A stretch of 64,000 nucleotides of DNA from Bradyrhizobium algeriense (GCF_003062295.1 NZ_PYCN01000007.1:222186-286185), one strand, 5' to 3'; numbered from the stretch's first letter, positions 41,464 through 52,445 are shown. The notes: generated from the sequence alone by a model not told the origin. Numbers and translations are program-made.

Positions 41464-42972
41464 TTACTGGATTAACGCGGCTGCCTTCACGGCAGTCACG
41501 GCGGCATTGTAATTGTTGACGAGTTGCTGGACCGAAGCCGCCGACATGTCGAGCACCGGCTTCGGATAAACGCCAAACAGGATGGTCAGTGCGACCAGCG
41601 GGAACAGCGTCAGGCTCTCGCGCAGCGTCAGGTCCTTGATGCTCGCCAGCGACGGCTTTGTCAGCGCGCCGAACACCACCTTGCGATAGAGCCACAGCGC
41701 ATAGCAGGCCGACAGGATCACGCCGAGCGTGGCAAAGGTAGCCGTCGGGATCGAGACCTTGAAGGTGCCGAGCAGCGTCATGAATTCGCCGACGAAGCCG
41801 CTAGTGCCGGGCAGCCCGACATTGGCCATGGTGAACACCATGAACACCAAGGCGTAGAGCGGCATCCGGTTCACCAGGCCGCCATAGGCCGCGATCTCGC
41901 GGGTATGCATGCGGTCGTAGACGATGCCGACGCAGAGGAACAGCGCGCCGGAGACGATGCCGTGCGAGACCATCTGGAACACGCCGCCGGCCACGCCCTG
42001 CGTGGTGCCGGCGAAGATGCCCATGGTGACGAAGCCCATATGGGCCACTGACGAATAGGCGATCAGCTTCTTGATGTCTTCCTGCATCAAGGCCACCAGC
42101 GAGGTGTAGATGATGGCGATCACCGACAGCGTGAAGATGATCCAGGCGAAATCATGCGACGCCAGCGGGAACATCGGCAGCGAGAAGCGCAGGAAGCCGT
42201 AGCCGCCCATCTTCAACAGGATCGCGGCCAGGATCACCGAGCCCGCGGTCGGCGCTTCGACGTGGGCATCGGGAAGCCAGGTGTGCACCGGCCACATCGG
42301 CATCTTCACCGCAAAGGAGGCAAAGAACGCCAGCCACGCCCAGGTCTGCAGGGAACGCGGCACCGCGGTGTGCATCAGCGTCGGGATGTCGGTCGTGCCG
42401 GCATTCCAGTACAGCGCCATGATCGCGAGCAGCATCAAGACCGAGCCGAGCAGCGTGTAGAGGAAGAACTTGAACGATGCGTAGACCCGGCGCGGGCCGC
42501 CCCAGACGCCGATGATCAGGAACATCGGGATCAGGCCGCCTTCGAAGAACAGGTAGAACAGCACGAGGTCGAGCGCGGAGAAGGTGCCGACCATCAGCGT
42601 TTCCAGCAGCAGAAACGCCATCATGTATTCGCGCACGCGCATTGTGATCGATTTCCAGCTCGCGATAATGCAGAACGGCATCAAGGCGGTGGTCAGGATC
42701 ACGAACGGCAGCGAAATGCCGTCGACGCCCATGTGATAGGTGATGCCGCTGGCGAGCCAGTTCGCCTTTTCGACGAACTGGAAGTCCGGGTTGGCGGCAT
42801 CGAAGCGCCAGACCAGGATCAGCGACACCGCAAAGGTGACCAGCGTGGTCCAAAGCGCGATCCAGCGCGCATTGCGCCGCGCTGCCTCGTCGTCGCCACG
42901 GGTGAGATAGATCGCCAGCGCGCCGATGACCGGTAGGAAGGTGACGACGGAAAGAATCGGCCAGGTTGTCAT
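41464..42972 (-). CDS. nuoM: NADH dehydrogenase I subunit M
   Basis: 502 aa from ATG 42970-42972, which overlaps the nuoL stop (TGATG); a GTG one codon upstream is possible. Antiporter-like: LIPMFLIIGVWGGPRRVYAS, PMWPVHTWLPDAHVEAPTAG and KKLIAYSSVAHMGFVTMG carry the conserved Lys, Glu/Pro and Lys of proton channels. Forms one of the three pumping modules. Confidence 0.95.
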   Translation of the reverse strand: MTTWPILSVVTFLPVIGALAIYLTRGDDEAARRNARWIALWTTLVTFAVSLILVWRFDAANPDFQFVEKANWLASGITYHMGVDGISLPFVILTTALMPFCIIASWKSITMRVREYMMAFLLLETLMVGTFSALDLVLFYLFFEGGLIPMFLIIGVWGGPRRVYASFKFFLYTLLGSVLMLLAIMALYWNAGTTDIPTLMHTAVPRSLQTWAWLAFFASFAVKMPMWPVHTWLPDAHVEAPTAGSVILAAILLKMGGYGFLRFSLPMFPLASHDFAWIIFTLSVIAIIYTSLVALMQEDIKKLIAYSSVAHMGFVTMGIFAGTTQGVAGGVFQMVSHGIVSGALFLCVGIVYDRMHTREIAAYGGLVNRMPLYALVFMVFTMANVGLPGTSGFVGEFMTLLGTFKVSIPTATFATLGVILSACYALWLYRKVVFGALTKPSLASIKDLTLRESLTLFPLVALTILFGVYPKPVLDMSAASVQQLVNNYNAAVTAVKAAALIQ

Positions 42973-45044
42973 CACTGGGCCCCCAAGCCGAACATGAACC
43001 AGGTGATCAGCCCTGCGACCCCGATCAGCATCGCAAAGGCATAGTGATAGAGGTAGCCGGTCTGGATCTTCACCACGTTGCGGGTGACATCGAGCACGCG
43101 CGCCGAAACGCCATCCGGGCCGAAGCCGTCGATGACCATGCCGTCGCCCTTTTTCCAGAGAAAGTAACCGATCCGCTTGGCCGGGCGGACGAAGATGAAC
43201 TCATAGAGCTCGTCGAAGTACCATTTATTGAGCAGGAACTGGTAGAGCATCTGGTGCTGGCCGGCGAGTTCGACCGGCAGATACGGCCGGCGGATGTAGA
43301 ACAGCCACGACACCAGGAAGCCCAGCACCATCATAACCGTCGGCAGGAACGCAATCGCCTGCGGAATGTGATGCATTTCATCAATGATGTGCGGGTGCAT
43401 CTTGAGCGACTGGCCGAAGAACTCTGCCACGCCATGGCCCGCGAACACCTCCTTGAACGGGAAGCCGGCCAGGATGGAGCCAGCGGCGAGAATGCCGATC
43501 GGCACCAGCATCCACATCGGCGCCTCGTGAGCGGCCTCATAGTGATGCCGGTCGTGCGGCTCGCCGTGGAAGGTCTTGAAGATCAGGCGCCATGAATAGA
43601 ACGAGGTCAGGCCCGCCGCGATCACCGTCATCGCGAAACCGTAGAACGCGAAGGGGTTATGCGCGACATAGGCGGACTCGATGATCGCGTCCTTGGAGAA
43701 ATAACCGGCCGTCAGCGGAAAGCCGGTCAGCGCCAGCGTGCCGATCACCATCACGCTGTAGGTGTAGGGGATCTTGTCCTTCAGCCCACCCATGTTGCGG
43801 ATGTCCTGCTCGTGATGCATCGCGTAGATCACCGAGCCTGAGCCCAAGAACAGCAGCGCCTTGAAGAAGGCGTGCGTGAACAGATGGAACATGCCGACCG
43901 AATAGGCCCCGGCTCCCATCGCCACGAACATGTAGCCGAGCTGCGAACAGGTCGAGTAGGCGACGATGCGCTTGATGTCGTTCTGCACGAGGCCGACGGT
44001 CGCCGCAAAGAACGCAGTGGTCGCACCGAAGAACATGACGACGGCCTGCGCGTTGGGCGCGAGTTCGAACAGCGGCGACAGCCGCGCCACCATGAACACG
44101 CCGGCCGTCACCATGGTCGCGGCGTGGATCAGCGCGGAGACCGGCGTCGGACCTTCCATCGCGTCCGGCAACCAGGTGTGCAGCAGGAACTGGGCCGATT
44201 TGCCCATCGCGCCCATGAACAGCAACAGGCAGGTCAGCGTCAGCGCATCGGCATGCCAGCCGAAGAAATCGATGGTCTTGCCCGACAGCCCGGGCGCGCC
44301 CGCGAAAATCGTCTCGAAGTCGGTCGATTTCAGCAGCATGAAGATGGCGAAGATGCCGAGCGCGAAGCCGAAGTCGCCGACGCGGTTGACCACGAAGGCC
44401 TTGATCGCCGCCGCATTGGCCGATGGCTTCTGGTACCAGAAGCCGATCAGGAGGTAGCTCATGAGGCCGACGCCCTCCCAGCCGAAGAACAGCTGGACCA
44501 GATTGTCAGCGGTCACCAGCATCAGCATCGCGAAGGTGAACAGCGACAGATAGGCAAAGAACCGCGGCCGGTACGGATCCTCGTCCATGTAGCCGATGGA
44601 ATAGAGATGCACGAGGGAAGAGATGGTGTTGACCACCACCAGCATCACCGCGGTCAGCGTATCGACGCGCAGCGCCCACGAAACCTGCAGGTCGCCGGAA
44701 TTGATCCACGGGAACAGCGCGATCCGGGCATCATGGTGCATGAAGCCGACGTCGACCAGCACCACCCAGGATAAAGCAGCTGAAACGAACAGAAGCCCCG
44801 TCGTAATCAGCTCGGCCGCGCGCGACCCCTGCGCCGCCGGCTCCGAGACGTGGTGATCGTCATGGCCGTGATCATCATGGGCATGCTCGTCATGGACATC
44901 GGCGGCATGCGCGTGAGCGCCATGCCCATGGTCGTGATGTTTGACCTCATCGCCGCTCGGATTGCGCGCATGCGCGCCGTAGATCGCGATCAGGCCGGCC
45001 AGAATGGCGCCCAGCAGCGGCAGAAAGACAATTGCCTGAACCAT
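42972..45044 (-). CDS. nuoL: NADH dehydrogenase I subunit L, with His-rich loop
   Basis: 690 aa, the most distal pumping subunit with the long lateral helix. Core motifs: LVQLFFGWEGVGLMSYLLIG, LHTWLPDAMEGPTPVSALIH, IKRIVAYSTCSQLGYMFVA. Between the first two spans, at residues 36-65, lies an insertion with 13 histidines and several Asp (HHDHGHGAHAHAADVHDEHA...), which E. coli NuoL lacks; it could bind metal or be a natural purification-tag-like loop. 8 bp downstream of nuoK. Confidence 0.95.
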   Translation of the reverse strand: MVQAIVFLPLLGAILAGLIAIYGAHARNPSGDEVKHHDHGHGAHAHAADVHDEHAHDDHGHDDHHVSEPAAQGSRAAELITTGLLFVSAALSWVVLVDVGFMHHDARIALFPWINSGDLQVSWALRVDTLTAVMLVVVNTISSLVHLYSIGYMDEDPYRPRFFAYLSLFTFAMLMLVTADNLVQLFFGWEGVGLMSYLLIGFWYQKPSANAAAIKAFVVNRVGDFGFALGIFAIFMLLKSTDFETIFAGAPGLSGKTIDFFGWHADALTLTCLLLFMGAMGKSAQFLLHTWLPDAMEGPTPVSALIHAATMVTAGVFMVARLSPLFELAPNAQAVVMFFGATTAFFAATVGLVQNDIKRIVAYSTCSQLGYMFVAMGAGAYSVGMFHLFTHAFFKALLFLGSGSVIYAMHHEQDIRNMGGLKDKIPYTYSVMVIGTLALTGFPLTAGYFSKDAIIESAYVAHNPFAFYGFAMTVIAAGLTSFYSWRLIFKTFHGEPHDRHHYEAAHEAPMWMLVPIGILAAGSILAGFPFKEVFAGHGVAEFFGQSLKMHPHIIDEMHHIPQAIAFLPTVMMVLGFLVSWLFYIRRPYLPVELAGQHQMLYQFLLNKWYFDELYEFIFVRPAKRIGYFLWKKGDGMVIDGFGPDGVSARVLDVTRNVVKIQTGYLYHYAFAMLIGVAGLITWFMFGLGAQ

Positions 45045-45052
45045 AGCTGCCC

Positions 45053-45361
45053 TTAGCCCTTCATCAGATTGACGTCTTCAACCGCGATCGAACCGCGGTT
45101 GCGGAAATAGACCACGAGTACAGCCAGACCGATCGCAGCTTCAGCCGCCGCGACCGTCAGCACCAGCAGTGCGAACACCTGGCCGACGATGTCGCCGAGG
45201 AACGTCGAGAACGCCACCAGGTTGATGTTGACCGCGAGCAGGATCAGCTCGATCGACATCAGGATGACGATGATGTTCTTGCGGTTTAAGAAGATGCCGA
45301 GAATCCCGATCGTGAACAGGATGGCGCCGACCGCGAGATAGTGTCCCAGACCGATCGTCAT
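45053..45361 (-). CDS. nuoK: NADH dehydrogenase I subunit K
   Basis: 102 aa from ATG 45359-45361, whose ATGA overlaps the nuoJ stop. Three spans with the two membrane glutamates essential for proton pumping: VILMSIELILLAVNIN and LTVAAAEAAIGLAVLV. Length matches NuoK. Confidence 0.95.
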   Translation of the reverse strand: MTIGLGHYLAVGAILFTIGILGIFLNRKNIIVILMSIELILLAVNINLVAFSTFLGDIVGQVFALLVLTVAAAEAAIGLAVLVVYFRNRGSIAVEDVNLMKG

Positions 45362-45996
45362 TTCACCCACTCCGCCGCATCCGCATCCTGCAGCCCCTGC
45401 CCGGACGCCACCTGGCGCACGGCCATCGCAAGCTCCGGCGTCCGCGCGTTCTGCACGTTGATGTCCTGCCGCTTGACCTTCGCCTTGTGGCGCAGCGTCA
45501 GCACGATGGCGCCGATCATGGCGACCAGCAGCACCATGCCAGCGATCTGGAAGTAGTGGATGTACTTCGTATAGAGCACCAGCCCGAGCGCCTCGGTGTT
45601 GCTGACATTGGTCGGGATCGCCGCCGTGATCTGCTTGACGGTGCCGGGACTGATGACCCAGCCGCCGGCAACCAGCAGCAGTTCGGCCAGGAAGATGCCG
45701 CCGATCACGAGGCCGATCGGCAGATATTCCAGAAAGCCTTCGCGCAACTCGGTGAAATCAACGTCGAGCATCATGATCACGAACAGGAACAGGACGGCGA
45801 CCGCGCCGACATAGACCACGATCAGCATCATCCCGAGGAATTCGGCGCCCAACAGGATGAACAGGCCGGAAGCGTTGACGAACGCCAGGATCAGGAACAG
45901 CACGGAGTGCACGGGATTGCGCGACACAATCACCATGACCGCCGACGCCACGCAGACGCCGGCAAAGAGATAGAAGAACAGCGCGGTTAGGATCAT
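45358..45996 (-). CDS. nuoJ: NADH dehydrogenase I subunit J
   Basis: 212 aa, five spans. SRNPVHSVLFLILAFVNASG, LFILLGAEFLGMMLIVVYVG, AVAVLFLFVIMMLDVDF are the conserved NuoJ helices including the pi-bulge helix. The C-terminal tail (VQNARTPELAMAVRQVASG) is soluble. A REP-like repeat lies in the 116-bp gap before it, between nuoI and nuoJ. Confidence 0.94.
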   Translation of the reverse strand: MILTALFFYLFAGVCVASAVMVIVSRNPVHSVLFLILAFVNASGLFILLGAEFLGMMLIVVYVGAVAVLFLFVIMMLDVDFTELREGFLEYLPIGLVIGGIFLAELLLVAGGWVISPGTVKQITAAIPTNVSNTEALGLVLYTKYIHYFQIAGMVLLVAMIGAIVLTLRHKAKVKRQDINVQNARTPELAMAVRQVASGQGLQDADAAEWVK

Positions 45997-46008
45997 CGGA
46001 CCACTCCC

Positions 46009-46086
46009 GTCATTCCGGGATGGTCCGAAGGACCAGACCCGGAATCTCGAGATTCCGGGTTCACGCTGCGCGTGCCCCGGAATGAC
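46009..46086. repeat. REP-like palindrome inside the nuo operon
   Basis: GTCATTCCGGG at the left and CCCCGGAATGAC at the right; inside, GGTCCGAAGGACC and CCCGGAATCTCGAGATTCCGGG. About 78 bp, in the only long gap of the operon (between nuoI and nuoJ). It differs in sequence from the TAGAGCATGAT class. Confidence 0.85.
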
Positions 46087-46112
46087 TTGGAAATCTGGAT
46101 CATGCCCTCACC

Positions 46113-46607
46113 TCACCGGTACGGCGCGTCGAGTTCGATTGCTTTCGCAATCTCGCGCTCCCAGCGGTCGCCATTGGCGAGCAGTTTCGCCTTGTCATAA
46201 TAGAGTTCCTCGCGGGTCTCGGTCGCGAATTCGAAATTCGGTCCCTCGACGATGGCATCGACCGGGCAGGCTTCCTGACACAGGCCGCAATAGATGCATT
46301 TCACCATGTCGATGTCGTAGCGCACCGTGCGGCGGGTGCCATCGTTGCGGCGCGGGCCGGCCTCGATCGTGATCGCCTGCGCCGGGCAGATCGCCTCGCA
46401 CAGCTTGCAGGCGATGCAGCGCTCCTCGCCATTCGGATAGCGGCGCAGCGCATGCTCGCCGCGGAAGCGCGGGGAGATCGGGTTCTTCTCGAACGGATAA
46501 TTGATGGTCGGCTTCGGCTTGAAGAAATAGCGCATGGCGAGAAAGAACGCCGATACGAATTCGCTCAGGAGAAGCGCGCGCGCAGTTGCGTTGATGTTGA
46601 CACTCAT
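46113..46607 (-). CDS. nuoI: NADH dehydrogenase I subunit I
   Basis: 164 aa from ATG 46605-46607. Two 4Fe-4S binding motifs, CIACKLCEAICP and CIYCGLCQEACP, carry clusters N6a and N6b that pass electrons toward NuoB. The N-terminal amphipathic helix (LLLSEFVSAFFLAMRYFF) contacts the membrane. 7 bp after nuoH. Confidence 0.96.
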   Translation of the reverse strand: MSVNINATARALLLSEFVSAFFLAMRYFFKPKPTINYPFEKNPISPRFRGEHALRRYPNGEERCIACKLCEAICPAQAITIEAGPRRNDGTRRTVRYDIDMVKCIYCGLCQEACPVDAIVEGPNFEFATETREELYYDKAKLLANGDRWEREIAKAIELDAPYR

Positions 46608-46614
46608 GACGGCC

Positions 46615-47685
46615 TCACTTCGGCGCAATGCCGGCGAACTGCAGCACACCGGCCACAATCACCACCATCGCCAGCGACAGCGGCAAAAATACCTTCCAGC
46701 CGAGTCGCATCAGTTGATCGTAGCGGTAGCGCGGCACGATCGCCTTCGCCATCGCGAACAGGAAGAACATGAAGAACACCTTCAGCGCGAACCAGATCAC
46801 GCCGGGGATCCAGTTGAACGGCGGCAGGTCCACCGGTGGCAGCCAGCCGCCGAGGAACATAATCGTCGCCAGCGCGCACATCGTGGTGATCGCGACATAT
46901 TCGCCGAGCATGAACAGCAGATACGGCGTCGAGCCGTATTCGGTCATGAAGCCCGCGACCAGTTCGGACTCCGCTTCCACCAGATCGAATGGCGGGCGGT
47001 TGGTCTCGGCCAGCGCCGAGACATAGAACACCACGAACATCGGGAACAGCGGCCACACATACCAGTTCAGGATGGTGAGCTGCGGCAGGCCGATCAGACT
47101 GGCGAAGCCGCGGGTGTTCTGCGCTTCCACCAAGGCCGAGAGATTGAGCGAGCCGGCGCACAGCAAGACGGTGATGATGACGAAGCCGATCGAGACTTCG
47201 TAGGACACCATCTGCGCGGCGGAGCGAAGCGCGGCCAGGAACGGGTATTTCGAATTCGACGACCAGCCGGCCATGATGACGCCGTAGATCGATAGCGACG
47301 AGATCGCGAAGATGTAGAGCACGCCGACATTGATGTCGGAGATGACCCAGCCGAGATCCATCGGGATGACGGCCCAGGCGGCCAGCGCCAGCACGCAGGA
47401 CACCAGCGGCGCCAGCAGGAACACGCCCTTGTTGGAGCCGGAGGGAATGACCGGTTCCTTCAGCACGAATTTGAGCAGATCCGCGAAGGATTGCAGCAAG
47501 CCCCAGGGGCCGACGACGTTGGGGCCGCGGCGGATCTGCACCGCTGCCCAGATCTTGCGGTCGGCGAGCAGGATGTAGGCGATCGCGATCAGGAGCACGA
47601 CGAGCAGCAGGACGCTCTGCGCGACCATGACGATCAGCGGCCAGAGAAAACCGGTCCAGAACGAGCTTGCGAAGAAATCAGCCAT
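46615..47685 (-). CDS. nuoH: NADH dehydrogenase I subunit H
   Basis: 356 aa, eight spans. AAVQIRRGPNVVGPWGLLQ, SIYGVIMAGWSSNSKYPFLA, ALAETNRPPFDLVEAESELV are the conserved NuoH loops lining the quinone chamber and the E-channel entry. 10 bp after nuoG. Length and order are normal. Confidence 0.96.
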   Translation of the reverse strand: MADFFASSFWTGFLWPLIVMVAQSVLLLVVLLIAIAYILLADRKIWAAVQIRRGPNVVGPWGLLQSFADLLKFVLKEPVIPSGSNKGVFLLAPLVSCVLALAAWAVIPMDLGWVISDINVGVLYIFAISSLSIYGVIMAGWSSNSKYPFLAALRSAAQMVSYEVSIGFVIITVLLCAGSLNLSALVEAQNTRGFASLIGLPQLTILNWYVWPLFPMFVVFYVSALAETNRPPFDLVEAESELVAGFMTEYGSTPYLLFMLGEYVAITTMCALATIMFLGGWLPPVDLPPFNWIPGVIWFALKVFFMFFLFAMAKAIVPRYRYDQLMRLGWKVFLPLSLAMVVIVAGVLQFAGIAPK

Positions 47686-47695
47686 CAGGTCACGC

Positions 47696-49774
47696 TCACT
47701 CCGCTGCCGTCAGCATTTTCCCGGACGCCAGCCGGGAACATTCCGCCATCACCGCCGAGGCCCGCGCGATCGGGTTGGTCAGATAGAAATCCTCGACCGA
47801 ACTCTTGAACGGGGTCTTGTCGACCTTGCCGCCCTTCTTGCCCGCCAACGCCTTGACGTCTTCAGCCTTGCCGGGCTCGATCTGGTCGATCCGCATCAGA
47901 TGCGGGGCGACCTTGAACAGCGCCTGCCGCAACGCCTGAAGGGAGTCATAGGGCAGCTTCTTGCCGAGCACATCCGACAGCGCGCGGACGATCGCCCAGT
48001 CCTCGCGCGCCTCGCCCGGCGGGAACGCCGCGCGGCTGGCGATCTGCGCCCTGCCCTCGGTGTTGACGTAGAGGCCGGATTTTTCGGTATAGGCCGCGCC
48101 GGGCAGGATGACGTCGGCGCGATGCGCGCCGCGGTCGCCATGGGTGCCGATATAGACCACGAAGGTGCCATCAGGCACTTTTACCTCATCCGCGCCGAGC
48201 AGGAACAGCACGTCGAGCGTACCGAAGGTCGTCATCTGTGCGAGGTTGAGGCCGCCTTTGCCCGCCGCAAAGCCGATATCGAGCGCGCCCGCGCGAGAAG
48301 CCGTATCCTGCAGCACGGCAAAGCCGTTCCAGCCGTCCTTGAGCGCGCCTGTGCCTGCCGCGACCTTGGCCGCCAGCGCCAGCGCCGCCGCGCCATCATG
48401 CCGCGAAAGCGAGCCGGCGCCGACCAGCACGATCGGATGCTTGGCGCCCTTTAGCACCTCGGCAAAGGAATGCTTGCCGGTAGCGAGTTCACCGAGCGTA
48501 TCCGTGCCCGCGCCGAGATAGTCGTAATCGTAAGTGAGATCGGCCTTGGCGCCGATCAGGCCGACCTTGAGCTGGCCGGTGCGCCAGCGCTTGCGGATAC
48601 GCGCGTTGAGGACGGCGGCTTCCTTGCGCGGGTTGGCACCGATGATCAGCAGCGCATCGGCCTGCTCGATCCCGGCAATGGTCGGATTGAAGATCCAGGT
48701 CGCCCGTCCCGCCTTGGCGTCAAAGGCGTCGCCGCCCTGCACCGCCAGATTGCTGGAACCGTATTGGCCCAAGAGATCCCTAAACGCGAACATCTCCTCG
48801 ACCGCGGCGAGATCACCGGCGATGGCCCCGATCCGCTTGCCGTCGCTCATCCTGACCTTGGCTGCGATCGCCGCAAAAGCTTCCTGCCATGATGCGGCGC
48901 GGAGCTTGCCGTTGTCGCGGACATAGGGCCGGTCGAGCCGCTGCGTACGCAGGCCGTCGACGACGTGGCGGGTCTTGTCCGAAATCCATTCCTCGTTCAC
49001 GGCCTCGTTGATGCGCGGCAGGATCCGCATCACCTCGCGGCCGCGGGTATCGACGCGGATCGCCGAGCCAACGCCATCCATGACGTCCACCGACTGGGTC
49101 TTGCCGAGCTCCCACGGGCGCGCAGCGAATGCATACGGCTTCGAGGTCAGCGCGCCCACGGGGCAGATATCGACGAGGTTGCCCTGCAATTCCGAGGTCA
49201 GCGCCTGCTCCAGATAGGTCGTGATCTCCATGTCTTCGCCGCGGCCGGTCGCGCCCATCTCGGGGGCGCCGGCGACTTCGGCGGAGAACCGGACGCAGCG
49301 CGTGCACTGGATGCAGCGGTTCATCGAGGTCTTGACCAGCGCGCCGAGATATTTGTCCTCGACAGCGCGCTTGTTCTCGGCAAAGCGCGAGGTGTCGACG
49401 CCGTAGCCCATCGCCTGGTCCTGCAGATCGCACTCGCCGCCCTGGTCGCAGATCGGGCAATCCAGCGGGTGGTTGATCAGCAGGAATTCCATCACGCCTT
49501 CGCGCGCCTTCTTGACCATCGGCGAACGCGTCGAGATTTCCGGCGGCTCGCCCTTGGGGCCGGGCCGGCAGTCGCGCACGCCCCAGGCACAGCTTGCGAC
49601 CGGCTTCGGGCCGCCCTTGATCTCGACCAGGCACATCCGGCAATTGCCGGCAATCGACAGCCGCTCGTGGTAGCAGAAGCGCGGAATTTCGGCGCCGGCG
49701 GCCTCGCAGGCCTGCAGCAGCGTGTACTCCGCGGGTACATCGATCTCTTTGCCGTCGATGATCAGTTTGGTCAT
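47696..49774 (-). CDS. nuoG: NADH dehydrogenase I subunit G
   Basis: 692 aa from ATG 49772-49774 (MTKLIIDGKEIDVPAEYTLL). N-terminal 2Fe-2S ferredoxin (PRFCYHERLSIAGNCRMCLV), His-Cys 4Fe-4S (HPLDCPICDQGGECDLQD), 4Fe-4S (RCIQCTRCVRF ... CPVGAL), then a molybdopterin-oxidoreductase-like domain without cofactor. The extra N7-cluster motif of E. coli NuoG was not found, as in most alphaproteobacteria. Part of the NADH-dehydrogenase module. Confidence 0.96.
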   Translation of the reverse strand: MTKLIIDGKEIDVPAEYTLLQACEAAGAEIPRFCYHERLSIAGNCRMCLVEIKGGPKPVASCAWGVRDCRPGPKGEPPEISTRSPMVKKAREGVMEFLLINHPLDCPICDQGGECDLQDQAMGYGVDTSRFAENKRAVEDKYLGALVKTSMNRCIQCTRCVRFSAEVAGAPEMGATGRGEDMEITTYLEQALTSELQGNLVDICPVGALTSKPYAFAARPWELGKTQSVDVMDGVGSAIRVDTRGREVMRILPRINEAVNEEWISDKTRHVVDGLRTQRLDRPYVRDNGKLRAASWQEAFAAIAAKVRMSDGKRIGAIAGDLAAVEEMFAFRDLLGQYGSSNLAVQGGDAFDAKAGRATWIFNPTIAGIEQADALLIIGANPRKEAAVLNARIRKRWRTGQLKVGLIGAKADLTYDYDYLGAGTDTLGELATGKHSFAEVLKGAKHPIVLVGAGSLSRHDGAAALALAAKVAAGTGALKDGWNGFAVLQDTASRAGALDIGFAAGKGGLNLAQMTTFGTLDVLFLLGADEVKVPDGTFVVYIGTHGDRGAHRADVILPGAAYTEKSGLYVNTEGRAQIASRAAFPPGEAREDWAIVRALSDVLGKKLPYDSLQALRQALFKVAPHLMRIDQIEPGKAEDVKALAGKKGGKVDKTPFKSSVEDFYLTNPIARASAVMAECSRLASGKMLTAAE

Positions 49775-49779
49775 TGCGC

Positions 49780-50274
49780 TCAAGTCTTTCCCAGCTTGCA
49801 GTCTGGCGGTGTAACGCTGGCGGTCTTCAGGGACGTCTTGATCCATTGCTGGGTTTCGACGCCGTAGGTGGCGAGAAAGGCCGGCTGCGCTGCGTTCTTC
49901 TCGCACAGGAACGGCAGATGCGGCTTCAGGTCGTAATCGCAGGAGGCCTGCCATTCGCGCTTGTCGGCGAAGGCTGAGATTGTCTCTTCGCAGGCGTAGA
50001 GGAAATACGAGACGAAGCTCTCATACTGCACCCGCTCCTCGCGGCTGCCGGCCTTGATCGTGTCGTAGTCCGGCTGCGAGAATTTCGGATTCTGGAACGC
50101 CAGTTCGGTATAGCCGAGAAACGCCTGCCGCGCGCTGGCGCCGCGGTTGTTGGTGCGGATCTCGTTTATCTGGAACAGGATCGCAACAAAGCCGAGCAGC
50201 GCCACGGCCGCTTGCGCCATCTGCGCCAGCGTCCCGTATCTCTGCCACCAGAAGCTCGGTTGCGACATCGTCAT
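49780..50274 (-). CDS. Hypothetical membrane protein embedded in the nuo operon
   Basis: 164 aa from ATG 50272-50274. One N-terminal span (LAQMAQAAVALLGFVAILFQ) followed by a soluble domain with cysteines (YFLYACEETISAFADKREW, SCDYDLKPHLPFLCEKN, TPPDCKLGK). 2 bp after nuoF and 5 bp before nuoG, so translated with complex I genes. Not a known complex I subunit; an accessory or assembly factor is possible. Family not recognised. Confidence 0.75.
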   Translation of the reverse strand: MTMSQPSFWWQRYGTLAQMAQAAVALLGFVAILFQINEIRTNNRGASARQAFLGYTELAFQNPKFSQPDYDTIKAGSREERVQYESFVSYFLYACEETISAFADKREWQASCDYDLKPHLPFLCEKNAAQPAFLATYGVETQQWIKTSLKTASVTPPDCKLGKT

Positions 50275-50276
50275 CC

Positions 50277-51602
<1,326 letters not shown>

Positions 51603-51621
51603 GACTTGAAGCTTCCTCAGA

Positions 51622-51837
51622 TCAACGATTGGACTGCGCGTAAGCGAGACCCGCGGCGCATCCGCCGAAGGTCAACGCCCACAACAGGCTGGATTCGAGC
51701 GTCGCGCTCAGCGCGTAACGCTGCAGCAGAAAAATGAAAACGGCCGCCGCGATGGCGTGCATGCCGATATAGCGCCAGTTCTTCATCGCGCTGACCCTTC
51801 CCTGCCCGATCACGGGCAATGTGCCGTCACGCTTCAT
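51622..51837 (-). CDS. Small two-span membrane protein in nuo operon
   Basis: 71 aa from ATG 51835-51837, overlapping the nuoE stop (ATGA). Two hydrophobic segments (MHAIAAAVFIFLLQRYAL and LLWALTFGGCAAGLAYA). A start at MKNWRYIG (codon 18) is also possible. 19 bp before nuoF. Function unknown. Confidence 0.7.
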   Translation of the reverse strand: MKRDGTLPVIGQGRVSAMKNWRYIGMHAIAAAVFIFLLQRYALSATLESSLLWALTFGGCAAGLAYAQSNR

Positions 51838-52445
51838 GTGGTTTCCTTCAGCGTCGTCGGCCCGCCCACCGGCGCCGAGAACTGACGGTCGATCTGCGGT
51901 CCCGGCTTCGGCGGATTGCCTGACGCGAAGCCGTCGAGCACCTTGCCGAAGTTTTCCTTGGTCAGGTCCTCGTAGGTGTCCTTCCAGATCAGCACCATCG
52001 GCGCATTCACGCAGGCGCCCAGGCACTCGACCTCTTCCCAACTAAAATTGCCGTCCTTCGACAGATGGAACGGATCGTGATGGATGCGGCTCTGGCACAC
52101 CTTGATGATGTCCTCGGCGCCGCGCAGGCGGCACGGCGTGGTGCCGCAGACCTGCACATGGGCTTTCTTGCCGACCGGCTGCAGTTGAAACATCGTGTAG
52201 AAGGTCGCCACTTCCAGCACGCGGATGTAGGGCATTTCGAGGAGGTCGGCGACGGCGCGGATCGCAGCCTCCGACACCCATCCCTCATGCTGTTCCTGGA
52301 CGCGCCACAGGATCGCAATCACTGCGGACGCCTGGCGACCCGGCGGATACTTTTCAATCTGCGCCTTGGCCCAGGCGAGGTTCTCTTCCGAGAACGTGAA
52401 GCTCGCGGGCTGCAATTCCTTCGGTGCGAGGCGGCGGACGGACAT
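51834..52445 (-). CDS. nuoE: NADH dehydrogenase I subunit E
   Basis: 203 aa thioredoxin-like 2Fe-2S subunit: cluster N1a ligands in VCGTTPCRLRG and ECLGACVNAPM. N-terminal YPPGRQASAVIAILWRVQEQ and VLEVATFYTMFQL are typical. The proline-rich tail (PPKPGPQIDRQFSAPVGG) is common in alphaproteobacteria. 11 bp after the FkbM gene. Confidence 0.95.
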   Translation of the reverse strand: MSVRRLAPKELQPASFTFSEENLAWAKAQIEKYPPGRQASAVIAILWRVQEQHEGWVSEAAIRAVADLLEMPYIRVLEVATFYTMFQLQPVGKKAHVQVCGTTPCRLRGAEDIIKVCQSRIHHDPFHLSKDGNFSWEEVECLGACVNAPMVLIWKDTYEDLTKENFGKVLDGFASGNPPKPGPQIDRQFSAPVGGPTTLKETT

